This document shows, piece after piece, positions 48,363 to 60,700 of a stretch of DNA of 64,000 nucleotides (the first letter of the stretch is position 1; each line of letters starts with the position of its first letter). Source of the stretch: Eudromia elegans (taxonomy: Eukaryota; Chordata; Aves; Tinamiformes; Tinamidae); assembly GCA_003342815.1 (NCBI GenBank), contig PTEX01000032.1:1177882-1241881 (forward strand), in the 5' to 3' direction. A program made the translations under genes and the position numbers. The notes under the pieces were generated by a model that searched no databases, was not told where the DNA came from, and saw nothing but the letters and a program-made list of their open reading frames with translations.

Positions 48363-48758
48363 GGAGGAAAGACTAAGAGAGCAGGGCCTGGTTAGCCTGG
48401 AGAAGACTGAGAGAGGATCTGATCGATGTGTATAAATACCTGAGGGGGGCATGTAGGGCACGAGGGGACCAAACTCTTCTCCGTGGAGCCAGTGACAGGA
48501 CAAGGGGTGACGGGTACAAGTTGAAATCCAGGCGGTCCCATCTCCGTGTGAGGAAGAACTTCCTTCCTATGAGGATGACGGAGCCCTGGAACAGGCTGCC
48601 CAGAGAGGCTGTGGAGTCTCCTTCTCTGGAGATCTTCCAAACCCGTCTGGATGTCACCCTGTGCCCCGTGCTCTGCGTGTCCCTGCTGGAGCAGGGGCGT
48701 TGGACTAGATGATCTCCAGAGGTCCCTTCCAATCTCAACCGTTCTGTGATTCTGTGAT
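48363..48758 (+). mobile_element. CR1 LINE, 3'-terminal fragment
   Basis: About 400 bases of the 3' end of a CR1 non-LTR retrotransposon. The translation in the plus frame contains the usual end of the ORF2 protein (RRSHLRVRKNFLPMR, then PWNRLPREAVESPSLEIFQT), followed by the CR1 3' tail TTGGACTAGATGATCTCCAG and AGGTCCCTTCCAATCTCAAC, ending in TTCTGTGATTCTGTGAT, the characteristic terminal 8-bp repeats. It is severely 5'-truncated, as almost all CR1 copies are, and cannot move by itself. The open frame suggests modest age. It is the only clear CR1 in the window. Confidence 0.96.
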
Positions 48759-51700
48759 CATATTTACAGTTATTATTGCAAAAATATAACAAACATTCCA
48801 AAAAAATCAATATAAAAGTTGTATTTATAAAGGAAACCATGTTCTGCCTTAACTGGAGTGAAATATTTTCTCTTAAGAGTCCCTGTGATGCATTATTCTG
48901 CCTCGCTCACAGAAGTTAAAAGAGTGATTTGCATCACTGCCCTGGCAAAACCACAGCTACCTTATCCTTTCCTTACCCTGTGTGAGAGCAGCCGCAGACT
49001 CCAACGCTCTTTGACTGCATTTTAGTTTGATCCCCTTGGATAAAGTACCTATGCATTAATTTTCTTTGATCCTGGGTCCCTATCTTTTGGGGACTGTGCT
49101 GAAGAGAAATTCAAGCTGCTGCATTTAAATATGGGTTAAGTGGCAATGGGCAATAATCACCTCTGATTAGTATAATCAGCCACTGATGTGACTCCTGAAT
49201 AGAGAACAGTGTGGAGAATTAATAATAATTAGGCTAAAGGGCCAATTCCCCCCCCCCCCCCCCTTCTCCCACCCTCTAATTCTGCAGTTGGAAGAGGAAT
49301 CCACAGAGGGAGCAGGACGCAATGGCCAGAGCAACAAGTCTGTGTGTGTAGCTGCAGGATCAGCCACGCCATGCACAGCTCCAGCCATGTGAAAGCACAG
49401 GAGAAGACCAGCAGGTCAGTGCAGAAGCACCACCCGTCATCTGGAGCGCATCTTTCCAAATAACTGATGGTTGTTACTAATTAACACCTGAAATCACAAC
49501 GATAAACATGGATTTTTTTTTCTCTCTGTTAATGCCTCTGCTCTTCTGCTGATGCTAAGCTTTATGCATGTAAGGCGGGAGCATTTTGCAGTTCCCCTCA
49601 GTTCTCTGCCCTTCTTAATTACTTGATCCAATATCTGGCAGTTGGGAATTCTGCACGTTAATTACACGTTGCACGGAAAAGTTTCCACCTCTCCTCTCTC
49701 ACCCAGAGCAAATGAGACGTTAATTCTTTCATCTGATGGAGTTTTCAACACCATGGGTGAGAACTGCAAGGGCTGCATCCAAGGCAAGTAGTAATATGTT
49801 CCTGGCCAAACATAACAGAAAGTCGTCCTTGTTTCCTCCTGAAACACGATCTTTCTCCTAAAACTAGGGGTCCGACCAAACTTCTGCATTGCAAACGTGA
49901 GTGAGGAAGGAAACGTGTGCTGCAGGGAGGGCAGAGCACTGGGGCACTGTTCAGGTGGCTTTAGTTGTCCCCACACCTTGGGATCTGTCCCCCAGCCACT
50001 GCTGGTTGTCCCCTTTGCTCTGCCTGGATTGATCTACAGCCAGAGGGCTCTCAACTACATTCTAATCTCAGCCAGAAAGGAGGGAACTGGAAACGAGAGG
50101 GGCATGAAAAAGGCTGTTACCTGCCTTGCTCACTCTCTGGGCAGCCGTGCCAATGTAGAACCCTCCTCCTCTAAGTTACCCCCAATAGTGCGCTAAGAAA
50201 AGAGAAGCAACTGCCGGATTTTGTTGTGGGCAGAAAGTCAAGTTTTCCTCTTCAAGGAAAAGTGACTTCCCAGCACTGCAGCCCGTACAAGATGCCATTA
50301 CATTCAAGAATAATGAAGGCTATGGAAAGACCTGCTAGATAATAAATAGGTCACTGTGTAAGAGGATGGGGGGATCAACAATCCCTCTATCGCACACCAA
50401 TTGGCAAAGTTTAAGAAAAAATACATATGTATATATCTGTATATTCATCTGACACCAAGCAAACTCGCTCACCACAAATAGTTGCATGTACTTAACCACC
50501 AAAGAAAGATTAGGCATAGTCTGACACGCTGCCAAGTTATTAATGTCAAGTGCTAGCTTCTTGAGCACAAGCTGTACCAGTACTTCTTTAAAAGAATTCA
50601 GGAGCCTGAATGCCCCAAGGGAGCGCTGACAATATGAGCCGGCAGCTAGAAAGGACACGAGTGCTGAGCACAGGGCCCCGGGCAGAGCTCTCCAAACACC
50701 TTCCTTAACGATCTTTGAAGATACACACCAAAGAAAAGAATGTGTATCCTTGATTCAAAGTACACTGAGGTCAACAGGGTTCTTGGGGACCTTCCTCTGT
50801 TTTCCTTCTGCATTTTTAAAAAGCCACAGAAACCTTCTAAATAAAACGATAAACGGATCAAGCAATTCATCTGATCTTCAACAGAGATTTTACCTTAGGA
50901 GCAGCATGGACCCAAAGCATCGGGCATTGCTGATGCTGTGCTGCTGTGTTCACACCTATACAAAAGCCAGGTAAAATGCAAGTCTGTGAGATCTTACCCT
51001 CATGTTTAAAAACCTAAATGATACTGAAAAGTGTCAACAAATGCACAGAACTGTGTGGGATGCTACGGCATTCTCAGCTCATAGAAACGTGCACCATTTC
51101 CCTGGACACAGAGGAGGTGCTGAACATCATCAGAGAATCGACAGTGACGCTGGAAACTTGCAATATGTGACAGCTTTCATCTAGCAGCAGTGCTGCAAAG
51201 AGTCAGTCCAAATAAGCAGAAACAAGCACCCCACTGACCTGATGAAATCAGTCGTATTATGCAGCTAGAAGGGACCAGTTACATTTTTCTGAATGTGCAA
51301 GACAGTTGGAATTTCCTCATTTAAAAAGGAATTTCAAGATCATCAGTTTTAGTCAGGGATTGTCAATGAAGGGTTGAGACTGGAAAAAGAGCAGTGTGAT
51401 GCACAGGGATGTAACTGAATGCGGGACACATTCTGCAGATACAAGACCTGTTGGACGTGCATTGGATTTGTTTTCTTGGCACTGTGACGGTGGTGGGTGG
51501 ATGTTTAAGCGCTGCCACCCTCCCCAGCTGAACCCTAGACCTCACCTATCGCTGTCTTCTCAAGAGATCCTCCTCATCGCGTCCACAACAAGAAACACCA
51601 TCCGCCTTCCTCCTCCCGGGAGGAAGGATGCACCTTTCGTGGCCCGCACAGCAGCAGCTTCCCACCACACCCGGAGCAGCCACAGAAGCACTTGGTCAAC

Positions 51701-52508
51701 CAGGACCCAGGCAATGGTTTCTAGTTGTTTTGCATTTACCAACTGCTGTCACGTGTCCTTTTCATTATCCTCTTCCTCACCATTTAAAACATCTGCCTGT
51801 CCTTAACAGTGATGATGGTACCAGTTTATAGAAAAAAAAAAAGTAATTTCAAGTATGGAAAAAAGAAGAGAAAAAGACTCTAAAGCTGAAAAGTGTACCT
51901 TGTTTCCTGTAGAGGTTCAGTCCTTTTGCTTGCAGAACTTCAGTTGAGCTTCATTAGGCAGCACAGAGTGCTATAATGCTGCACTCATGATGGGTTTCTG
52001 CCCTGCCATCGGTTCCCTTAGTTAATTCAGCACCATGCATTCATAGAGATGTGGCACAGAGTGTGTCACTAGAGTAGCAACCAGTGGGTGAATCATAACG
52101 AAACTACGAAGAGGAAACATGTCACAAACAGAGGGAATAGCTTGCTTTTCCCTGAGTGCATCATCTAAAGAAGAGCGCCCAAGTTAAGGATGTCCATGAG
52201 AGAATCAACTTGTGCCCTGGTCACTTAATGCAGCTTTTTATGCAGTTATTTACTGGCTCTGTTGCCATGGGAAATATGAATACTCGCCATGACAACTGCG
52301 GCAGAGCGTGGCACGCTGCTTCCCACAGTGCCTCTTCCTGCAGAAACGCTCCCATTCATATATCCTACGAAACTCGGTGTCCTTTACAGCAACTCGGAGT
52401 GCTGCTTTCAGACACGGTGATTAATTCGTCTGCATTTTACACTGCTATCTGCCTGCTGTCCAATAGTATCTATCACCTCATCCTTGCACTGCCCTCGAAT
52501 ATTATATT
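48759..52508. other. upstream flank, no gene recognised
   Basis: No supported gene. Items seen: a C16 run at 49248-49263, an ATTTGCAT octamer at 48927-48934, a consensus ROR element TAAATAGGTCA at 50343-50353, and a CACGTG at 51750-51755. Confidence 0.6.
49248..49263. repeat. C16 homopolymer
   Basis: Sixteen C in a row, preceded by an AT-rich stretch and followed by TTCTCCCACCC. Confidence 0.95.
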
Positions 52509-52635
52509 GCAAGGCACTTTGCAGAGGTAATCATAACAAAGAAATATAGTGCCTGTTTTACAGATGAGGAATCCAAGCAAAAGAAAGTTTACCTAAGATC
52601 CCACAGTGCAGGAGTCACTGGGATTTGAACCCATG
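52509..52635 (+). repeat. MIR-like ancient SINE
   Basis: The order of motifs matches the MIR core and 3' part: AAGGCACTTTGCAGAGGTAA, then TTTTACAGATGAGGAATCCA, then a diverged AAGTTTACCTAAGATCCCAC, and GTCACTGGGATTTGAACCCA. MIR has CACTTTACA, TTTTACAGATGAGGAAACTG and CTGGGATTCGAACCCAG in the same order. Old, diverged and immobile. Confidence 0.75.
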
Positions 52636-53674
52636 TTTTTTGGGCCATTAAGCTGGGGCAGGAGGAGCTCACACATCGGGGCAGAGGAGCTGCTGAGAAA
52701 TCCCCCTGGATGCTCACGGCACACCTTTGCTTTAAAACAACGTCTGGGCAGGGGGGAGAAGGTAAATCTGTTTGTAATCAAGACTTAGGAGTGATCAAAA
52801 CCACAAAGAATATGCTCAGATGAAATATCTAGCTAAGAAAACTATTACCAAGCCAGATTAAAATCATCTTGGCTATTTACCTCTTAACCTTGCCAAACAT
52901 GTTCAGAAGTGCATAGTAAGTGACATCTCTTCTTTATTGCAATGTTTAGCCTAGAGGCAAACTATCTTTTTTAGTTACCGACATTAATGATGTTCCTTTT
53001 GGCACTGGATCTCTTTCCCCACATTTAAAAACAATATTGACAACGTTTTTCCACTGTTTAATTTCTGCAGTCACAGTAATTAAATATGAATCTTCAAATT
53101 TTGCTTGACATATTGCAAATTTATCATCAGTGAAACAGTCTTCTGCACATTTCCATAATTGCTGCTGTTCAGAACAAAATGGTTATGCACTGAAAGACTG
53201 ACAATTTTCTCCTTTGGTTAAGTTCTCATTTGTTTGCCCTCTTGGCAGTGCTGTACAGCAGTTTTATTTCATAATTAAATTATTTTCCATTCACAATAGT
53301 ATATTTTCCTTTTATTTAAGTTTTTTCTGAGATTTTATGTTGCTCTAAAGATTCAGAATCCAGTATGTTGGCAAGGAGCCCATGTCTGCTTTATCACCAT
53401 CATAGAAAATGCTATCCACTTGCTACCCCCGCCAAGTAACAGCAAATATAAGGGCATGAAGACATTTCATTTGAATAAGCAGCCCTGACGTCCAGAAAAA
53501 TAATTTTGCCTGATTGGTGTCTTTAACACCCCCTGTTTCTGTGGGTGGTAAATTTTGCAGAGAATTAACAGTGACTTCAGAACTTAGTTCAAATCACTTT
53601 TTTTTTTTTTCATTTTTGTGCTGTGTTTTTTTACATGATGACAGCCCACCATCTCTGCTTGTTTTCTTAGTCAG

Positions 53675-53709
<35 letters not shown>
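53675..53709. repeat. A35 homopolymer
   Basis: Thirty-five A in a row, preceded by TTTTCTTAGTCAG. CR1 elements carry no poly(A), and no processed gene copy is recognisable next to it. Confidence 0.95.
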
Positions 53710-53713
<4 letters not shown>

Positions 53714-54722
53714 GATTTAGGTTCCTTGGACAGATTAGTTTTCCAGCAAAGATAAAAGACGAAGCAATTTTCTGGCCCTGTAACCCACATAGGCAGAAGC
53801 TGTTTGCATGACTGACACGTCTCGGAAAGCTCAGGGGGGCTCTCCAGCCCTCCACCCCAATAGATGTTACCTGTCATTCGCTCATGCTGCTCCACAAGCT
53901 GCTGTTAACAGTCACTGCTTAGCTGTTCACATGGGTTTATCTGTTCAAGAAGCCCTCTTCACTGCCTTCCCTTCAGCAAATAAATATACAATTTCTTGTG
54001 AGCAGAGTCTTATCAGATTGAGCGAGCTCCTTGGGAATATTTAAGTTATGAGAATGAGCAATCAAAAACTGCAAGCACCTTCATACACTTAAGGTGATAA
54101 TAAGTCCCAAAGAAGTTGAAATGCTGTATTTTATCCTAGAGGATAAGTTACCACTATTCTTGATTATATATAAGAAAATAGGCTATGCCTGTTTCAACAG
54201 GTCTTTTTTTACATGGCCAGGCAGCGCAGCAGCCTGTGGGTCACTACCTCTCTGTTCCAGGCTAGTGGCAGTAGCGATGGTGCCACCGCTCTCCTATGTA
54301 GCTCGTGAATGGCCCCAGCAATGCAGGTGCCACCAAGGAGGTTTGTGGGGACAATGGGGAAGACATGGCCAATATAACAGGATGAAACATGCAGTTTTGC
54401 CCAGTTGTGGCTGAGCTTCCCACGCTTTTAGATGTCTGCCCACCTGTGCTGGGGACCCTCTGCAGATGTCCGGGGATGGTGCAAGCAACTGCCTGGTTCA
54501 GTCGGCCCTGCCCTCCTGCTCTGCTGATGTGACATGGGCTCTCACGGGGCTCCCTGCCGTGCACCCAGATGGATCCTCTCCTTGGAAAAGCAGCTTTCAT
54601 CAGAAACTTGTGATCTCCTGAGTCTTCAAACTTCCACCTTGCATGGGCAAAATCCACTGTCCCTGTTCATCATTCAAGATCATCGGTTCTGACGGTGCCA
54701 ATCAAAGAATACGGGGGTCAGA

Positions 54723-54770
54723 GAGCAAGGAAATGATCTCTGAGCAGGGAAGTGATCTCTGAGCAAGGTG
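54723..54770. repeat. two-and-a-half-copy 19-mer
   Basis: GAGCAAGGAAATGATCTCT and GAGCAGGGAAGTGATCTCT follow each other directly, with a partial third copy GAGCAAGGTG. Confidence 0.9.
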
Positions 54771-57700
54771 CCCCCTGCTCCTTTTAAGAGGACACTGGAG
54801 ATCTCCCAGTCTGCAGCATTTGGTGTGAGCTTCTATTCCAGGTCTTGCTTGCTGGAGCTGGCTGGAGCGGTTGATCGGCTTAGTTAGCGTCTTGCCAGGA
54901 TCACGGCTGGAATAAGGACAAGCTGGCTGTGACCCAACCCAGATAAGTCTAAGGTTATGCTGACTGGCCGGGGAAGAGGGAACTGTGACAACTTCTGTTC
55001 TCCACAAGGAAAATTTGCTCTTTAATGTTCCGATTTTTGGACCTGGGCATGTTAGTGGACTGGCTTCTGTCCAGTAAATAATAAGAAGCAAAGATGGCTG
55101 TTCTGTCTTGGCTGCTCTTCCGGATCAGAACGTGGAGTCCATTCTTTTGAACACTGGTCTTTCCCAGACCAAGACCTGAAACCAGAACAGCCTGGAAATG
55201 TCAGGGCCACCCCTCCTAAGCGTGTCCATGTGAGGGGCACTGCAAGCTTTGCTCTGACCAGCCTGAAGCACAGGTTTGAATGCACAGCTCTGCCGTTCAC
55301 AGACAGCCCGTGGGATTGAGGGATTGCAATAAACAAAAACAGAGGCAAAAACGTTAGCAACTTGTGTATTGAGAGCTGGAATGGTGATGTCTTCAGGACA
55401 GACACCTCATTCTGAAGCACCTGCATGCTTATTTGCCACCTTTCAGAAAGCAGCATTCTGCCCTTTGCATAGGCTTTCCATTGCAACCACAAAGGGACTT
55501 AATGGCCCTGTATCAGGAAACTTCCTCTTTCGGAGGAATGTAAACAAATGAAAGCATTGATTGATCTAACAGACAAGAACCCAAAGGCCGTGCTAGCAAC
55601 AAGTGCCCGAGTGTTGACAAAGCAAACCCATGGGGTGCGGCTCCCCACGCACACCCGTGGTTTATTTGAGCATGACCTCTAAGACAGACAAGAGTTGCCT
55701 TGGAGAGCTTTCTGGAATAATGTGTATTGTTGACCATTAAATATGAGGCATTCAACTTTAAGAATGACACTTTTAAAAAATAATAACCCTGAAAAAACAG
55801 ATCGTATCTTTTTCATTACAAAACTAGTATTGCCTGTGCTATCCAGAGAGAGCAGAAAGTGTCCCTTCACAAAGCCATGGGGAGAGCACGTATGTAGATT
55901 TTCTAAAAGTCTTCTCAGAACAGCAACAGAAAGGACCTTTGCTCCTGTGTCCTCGTGAAATGGGCAGAATTCAAAAGGCGAGTGAGCCTTCATTGGTGTC
56001 AGTTCTCTTCTCTAACGAGTGCAGCAGCAATAACAATGTCCTGTGGATACGTATTCTTTTAGGCTACCCTGCATGTTGGAGCACTGGATTTAAACTTTTG
56101 GGGCTGCAGGGCCTAAGTTCTGTTTTTAGACTAGCTTGGAAGGTATAAGATTTTCAGACAAGCCTGTGACTGCATTTTAAGTGCTGCAGTGTAGCGACTC
56201 ACAAATGGAAAAAAATTAGAGCCATATCCTTTGATTGAACATAAAGACAACAGAAATCTTCAGGCAGAATTTTCTTCTAAGATCTACCCACGCTGCATAC
56301 ATTGATGTCAAAGAAAGGCATCTTCAATGCAGCTTGTAGAGAGAACGCAGCATGAAAACAGATGCCCGAAGCACGTATCTTAGCAGAATATATTTAGCCT
56401 GGAACTGTTTTACACTGAGAAGTAATTGTGCAAAATACATTTTTCTTGCTAGTATTACCTTAGTTAATAATGAGGAAAATTTTAGCCTACTTAGTATAAA
56501 AGAAAATCTGGTTAAAATGTGTGTGGTGCAAGGAGTAGTTTTGGGTGTGCGTTGATAAAAAAAGCACTACCATGACATTGAACTCACCCAGGTCTTTAGC
56601 TCGCCCTTTCAGATTAGAGGGTAGTAAAGGAGCAGCCTTCCATCTTCAGTGAAGTTTAGGGAACGGGAAGAGGTAAAGCTGACGTGTTTGCAGCTCGTTG
56701 AAGTTTATCGAGTGGAAATCTGCCAGTGGGCAGTGAAAGGTGATACATGCACCTTCGCAAGGCGGTTTGTTGCATTTGACCGAACTATGCAAGCGTGCGA
56801 GACGCTAAATACAATGGAGAGTGTTCTGGAGGCTTTAAAGGACCCATCTGAAGGAGGGAGGAGAGAACCCCCCTGAGGCTCCCACCAGTCAGACAGACCA
56901 TCAGACACACGGACTCAGCCCCGTGCCTTTAGTACTGCCATAACATTGCTGCTGGCTCAGTAGCATCTTCCAGAATTCACCATTTACGCTATGAATATCC
57001 ATTGCTACAGACGTGCCAAATGGTGCTTCATTCTTATCTTTAAAAACAGAATTCTAGAGTTTGTTACAGTGCTACAAGTTTGAAACATACGTCATTCTTT
57101 GGCAATGAAGGAACGTATTTCAGACACTGTCAAAATTAATCAACATTCTTCAGTTTTGGACACAAAGAACAGGCCTAGACTGAGAAACCTAATGTAGGCA
57201 GTCCTGAACAGCCTGTCATTATCTTCCTATGAAAGGATGAGACCTAAATGCAACAAATCCAAAGTCACAAAGTACAGAGGATATTATAAAAGAGTAAATA
57301 TCATATATTCAGATAAGAGCATCTATTCCAGCAAATCGATGTGCTCTATGCCAGACTAGTACTAATAGATCTCCTTCTTCAATTGGTGTGTACAAAATAC
57401 TCCACAATGTAATTACAACACTATAACAGAGTTTTCATCTGCAAAAGTACTCGGAATTCAACACCTCATTAAAATTGATATCATATTAACTACATAGTTA
57501 TTCTTACATGGGGAAGCCCTTACAAACACTGATAAAATACTGTGAAGATGGAAATCTTCACTTCTTTCTAAGAGTTCTGTCTGGCCTCAATGAAATTCTC
57601 CCTTTGGTGCTCACTGGAAAGAACTTCAGCCAGAATTATTAGACATCACAAGATCTCTTCTGCCATGAATGGAGGACAGAGAAAAGGCTTTCAGGATGAT

Positions 57701-60700
57701 TTGTAGCAAAATCCAGATGGCCATTTTCTACACTTTCCAAGAATATTATTACTATTATCATTATTACTAACATGTGCCGGTTACAGACAGATAAAAACCA
57801 GTTACATTCTACTAAAAGAAAAAAAAATAGATTTAAGCTTCTATTATTACTGCAACTACCAAATTCAGCTAAATGACTCCTTTTTAATTCAAACGGTTCA
57901 CACTTCCCAGTGAGTGCACTGTTACGTTCATTTACTTTATTAGCTCCTTTTTAAATAGAAATTCACTAACTTCAATATTCTCCATTTTGAAGCTCAACCC
58001 AGTATCCTCAACACTGCAGCCCTTTGATGAGAGGGCGTTCTTCAATCTCCCCTTCACACGAGTATAAAGCTAAAAAGATAGGGCAGCAGCGCTGCCGTTA
58101 TGTGCTTCAAGCTCTCTCTGTTTTATATAACCCAGTAACACAAGTAGGCTTTTCTTCGATTGATAATAGCTCCAGACGTGGCGCAGCTGTACCTATGACT
58201 AACACCCTCAACAATAACATCCATAAAATATATCGGTCAGGAGGGCAACCAAGCACCCGGCGCTGACCTACATCACCTCTGGATCTCAACCGCTATGGAG
58301 CATTGTCCTCCACTCGCAATAAAGGCACAAAACCCAAGGAAGATGCTGCCTCCAATACCACAGCTATTCTAACGAACAAAGGAAAGCTGCCTTTGCATCT
58401 CAACCTCGGAAGAATGTAGTTTGTGAATAAGGAAAATTCAGCTGCTGAGAGGAGTCTGGATTTTGATTTGTACGTGTTTGGGTCAGCCTCACAGCAACCA
58501 CGAGCATCCCTTTCTTTGCTCTTCACCCTCATTGCTTTGTCTCATCCTGCTTTAAAAACCCTTCTGGTTGCCTTATTAAATGTGTTTTCAGCGCCACCAA
58601 CAAATCAAGACTTTTAGATAGAGACATGGGTCCTGTTTTCCAATGACGATAACTGGTGTGTATCACTCCATACAGAGTCTTGGCATCCTTTTGTCTGATA
58701 GCAACACTGTCACAGAGTGAGGCTTGGCCTGGTAAAATTTGCTGGTCTGGTTTGCCTGGACATTTCTCTAAATATATCACTGTACCCAAATAAGCTGACA
58801 ATTATGTTTTCATCACTTGCTCTCTGCATTGGTCTAAAGCTGATCCCTGCAGTCATCGAGCAGTGGTATTAGGGGAAACTTCCACCAAATCTGCAACCAA
58901 ATCTGTGGCCGTTTAACATCCTTCTTCAAAAACAGGAGTCATTTTCTGACACAGATCCTGTAAAACCAGACCCTTTTCACACTGAAATGCCTGGATCCAC
59001 GTTTACTTTGCCTCTGTCAGGTCTCTGGGGATCTCCATCTCCACATGGTCAATGATTTTGGGGGAAAATGACTAAGCTTTGCTGGGACATCAGGCCTCCC
59101 TAAGGTCCCATGGTGAGAGACAGCTGTGTTCTGGGACCTGCTCTGCAAGAGGCACGTGTCCCAAGCTGAGGACAGCAGTTCTCTTGCTCCATACCCAACC
59201 TCTTTCCCAAACCCAGCATATGCTGTGGTTGACACACAAAGCTATCGATGACTGTGACGCAGCAGCTGCTGTACCAGAGCGACAGGAAAAGCAAACAGAT
59301 TGTTCCATGTCAGAAATCCACCTGATTCTGGAGGAGTGCCTCTCATTCTTGCTCTGCCCAGAATTTCTTTTGAAGCTTCCAAACATCTCTGACTTGTCCA
59401 GATTGGAATTTGGAGGTAGGATGGCTTCATAAATGCATTGAGAAATAACACTTAGTAATGGACAAACCTGAATCAATGAATCCTCCCAGTTCCTTTGAGA
59501 TGTGGCTTGGCCAGAAGAGCCAGAAATTGTGCAACGTCCTGGAAGAGCAGTGGAACACGCTTCCTGGCTGCAACATCTCCCAAACGGAGCTCAAAGGGAG
59601 GTGGCCACTTCTGCTTTTGCAACGTGGAGAAGTGTCCACTCTGAATCGGACTGAAATGTGCTCCCTCAGCACTGCAGCAGGCACTGGTTGGAAATGACTC
59701 TGCACAGTGGCTTCTGCACAGCTCAGACATGATTATGGGGTGTGTGTGGGGCAAGCAATCAATGAAAGTGGCCTTGCACTGTAAGGCAGCAGGTTAAACC
59801 CAAATGACATCAACACCTGCTCTGCTTAACATATGTAAGTGATACAACACATCAAAGGTGTATGCAGAGGCCTAAAATATTACTGTTCTATTCCCATCCT
59901 CAGTCACTTTGTTAATCTGCAGTTTAATATTTAAGCACAAAAAAATACCCCAATCAAGATGAGCAAAACTGATGAGGGCTCAATTGCACTAGACCCTATA
60001 CTCACACAAAAATAAAGCTTGGTTCCAGGGCTGACAGAGATTATGGCCTGAATAACTCCTTTAACTACACTGCAGTATAGCTCTCATGGTGACATAGATT
60101 ACAAGTTAAAATTGAGTAACGTTTCCAAATGGCTTTAACAATGGAGGAACCCAAACTCCTCTGACTCTCCCTAAATCACAGGGGTAGCATTCTCTAGAGG
60201 GCAGGGACCTGCATGATTCTGGGAACAGAGCCATGTGTTTTTGGAAATACGATGTTATCCTGCACACCGAGATACAGCCAGACAGAAGTAGCTATGCAGA
60301 AAACTGTGACTGTGTTGAGGAACTGTCTTGCCAACAGAATCTCCCTACACAGTTATTCAGAAATGCCCCGTTCATACCTATCAGCAGCTAATTGCAACAT
60401 GCCTGTAAGATCACCAGGATCATATTGACATGTAAGGAAGTGATTATGAACACAGACCTTCCTAAGAAGCAAGGGCTGTCCCACTTTCCGCAGTGATGTT
60501 GGAGAACACAAATTTCCGCGGCGCTCTAATGGGCTACAGGGGTGAGCTCACAATAAGCACTCTTTAATTAAGCTCTTTGAGAAAGTCAGGCTCCCACTGG
60601 GCTTGTTGTGAGAGCAGCAAAGCTCTTGATTTATAGCAATTCAATACCCAAGCTTCCTAATACTGATGTAGGACACCAAATCACCGAGACCTCTCCAGTA

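Noticed and set aside
48373-48840. Minus-strand frame of 155 codons
   Set aside because: It is antisense to the CR1 fragment.
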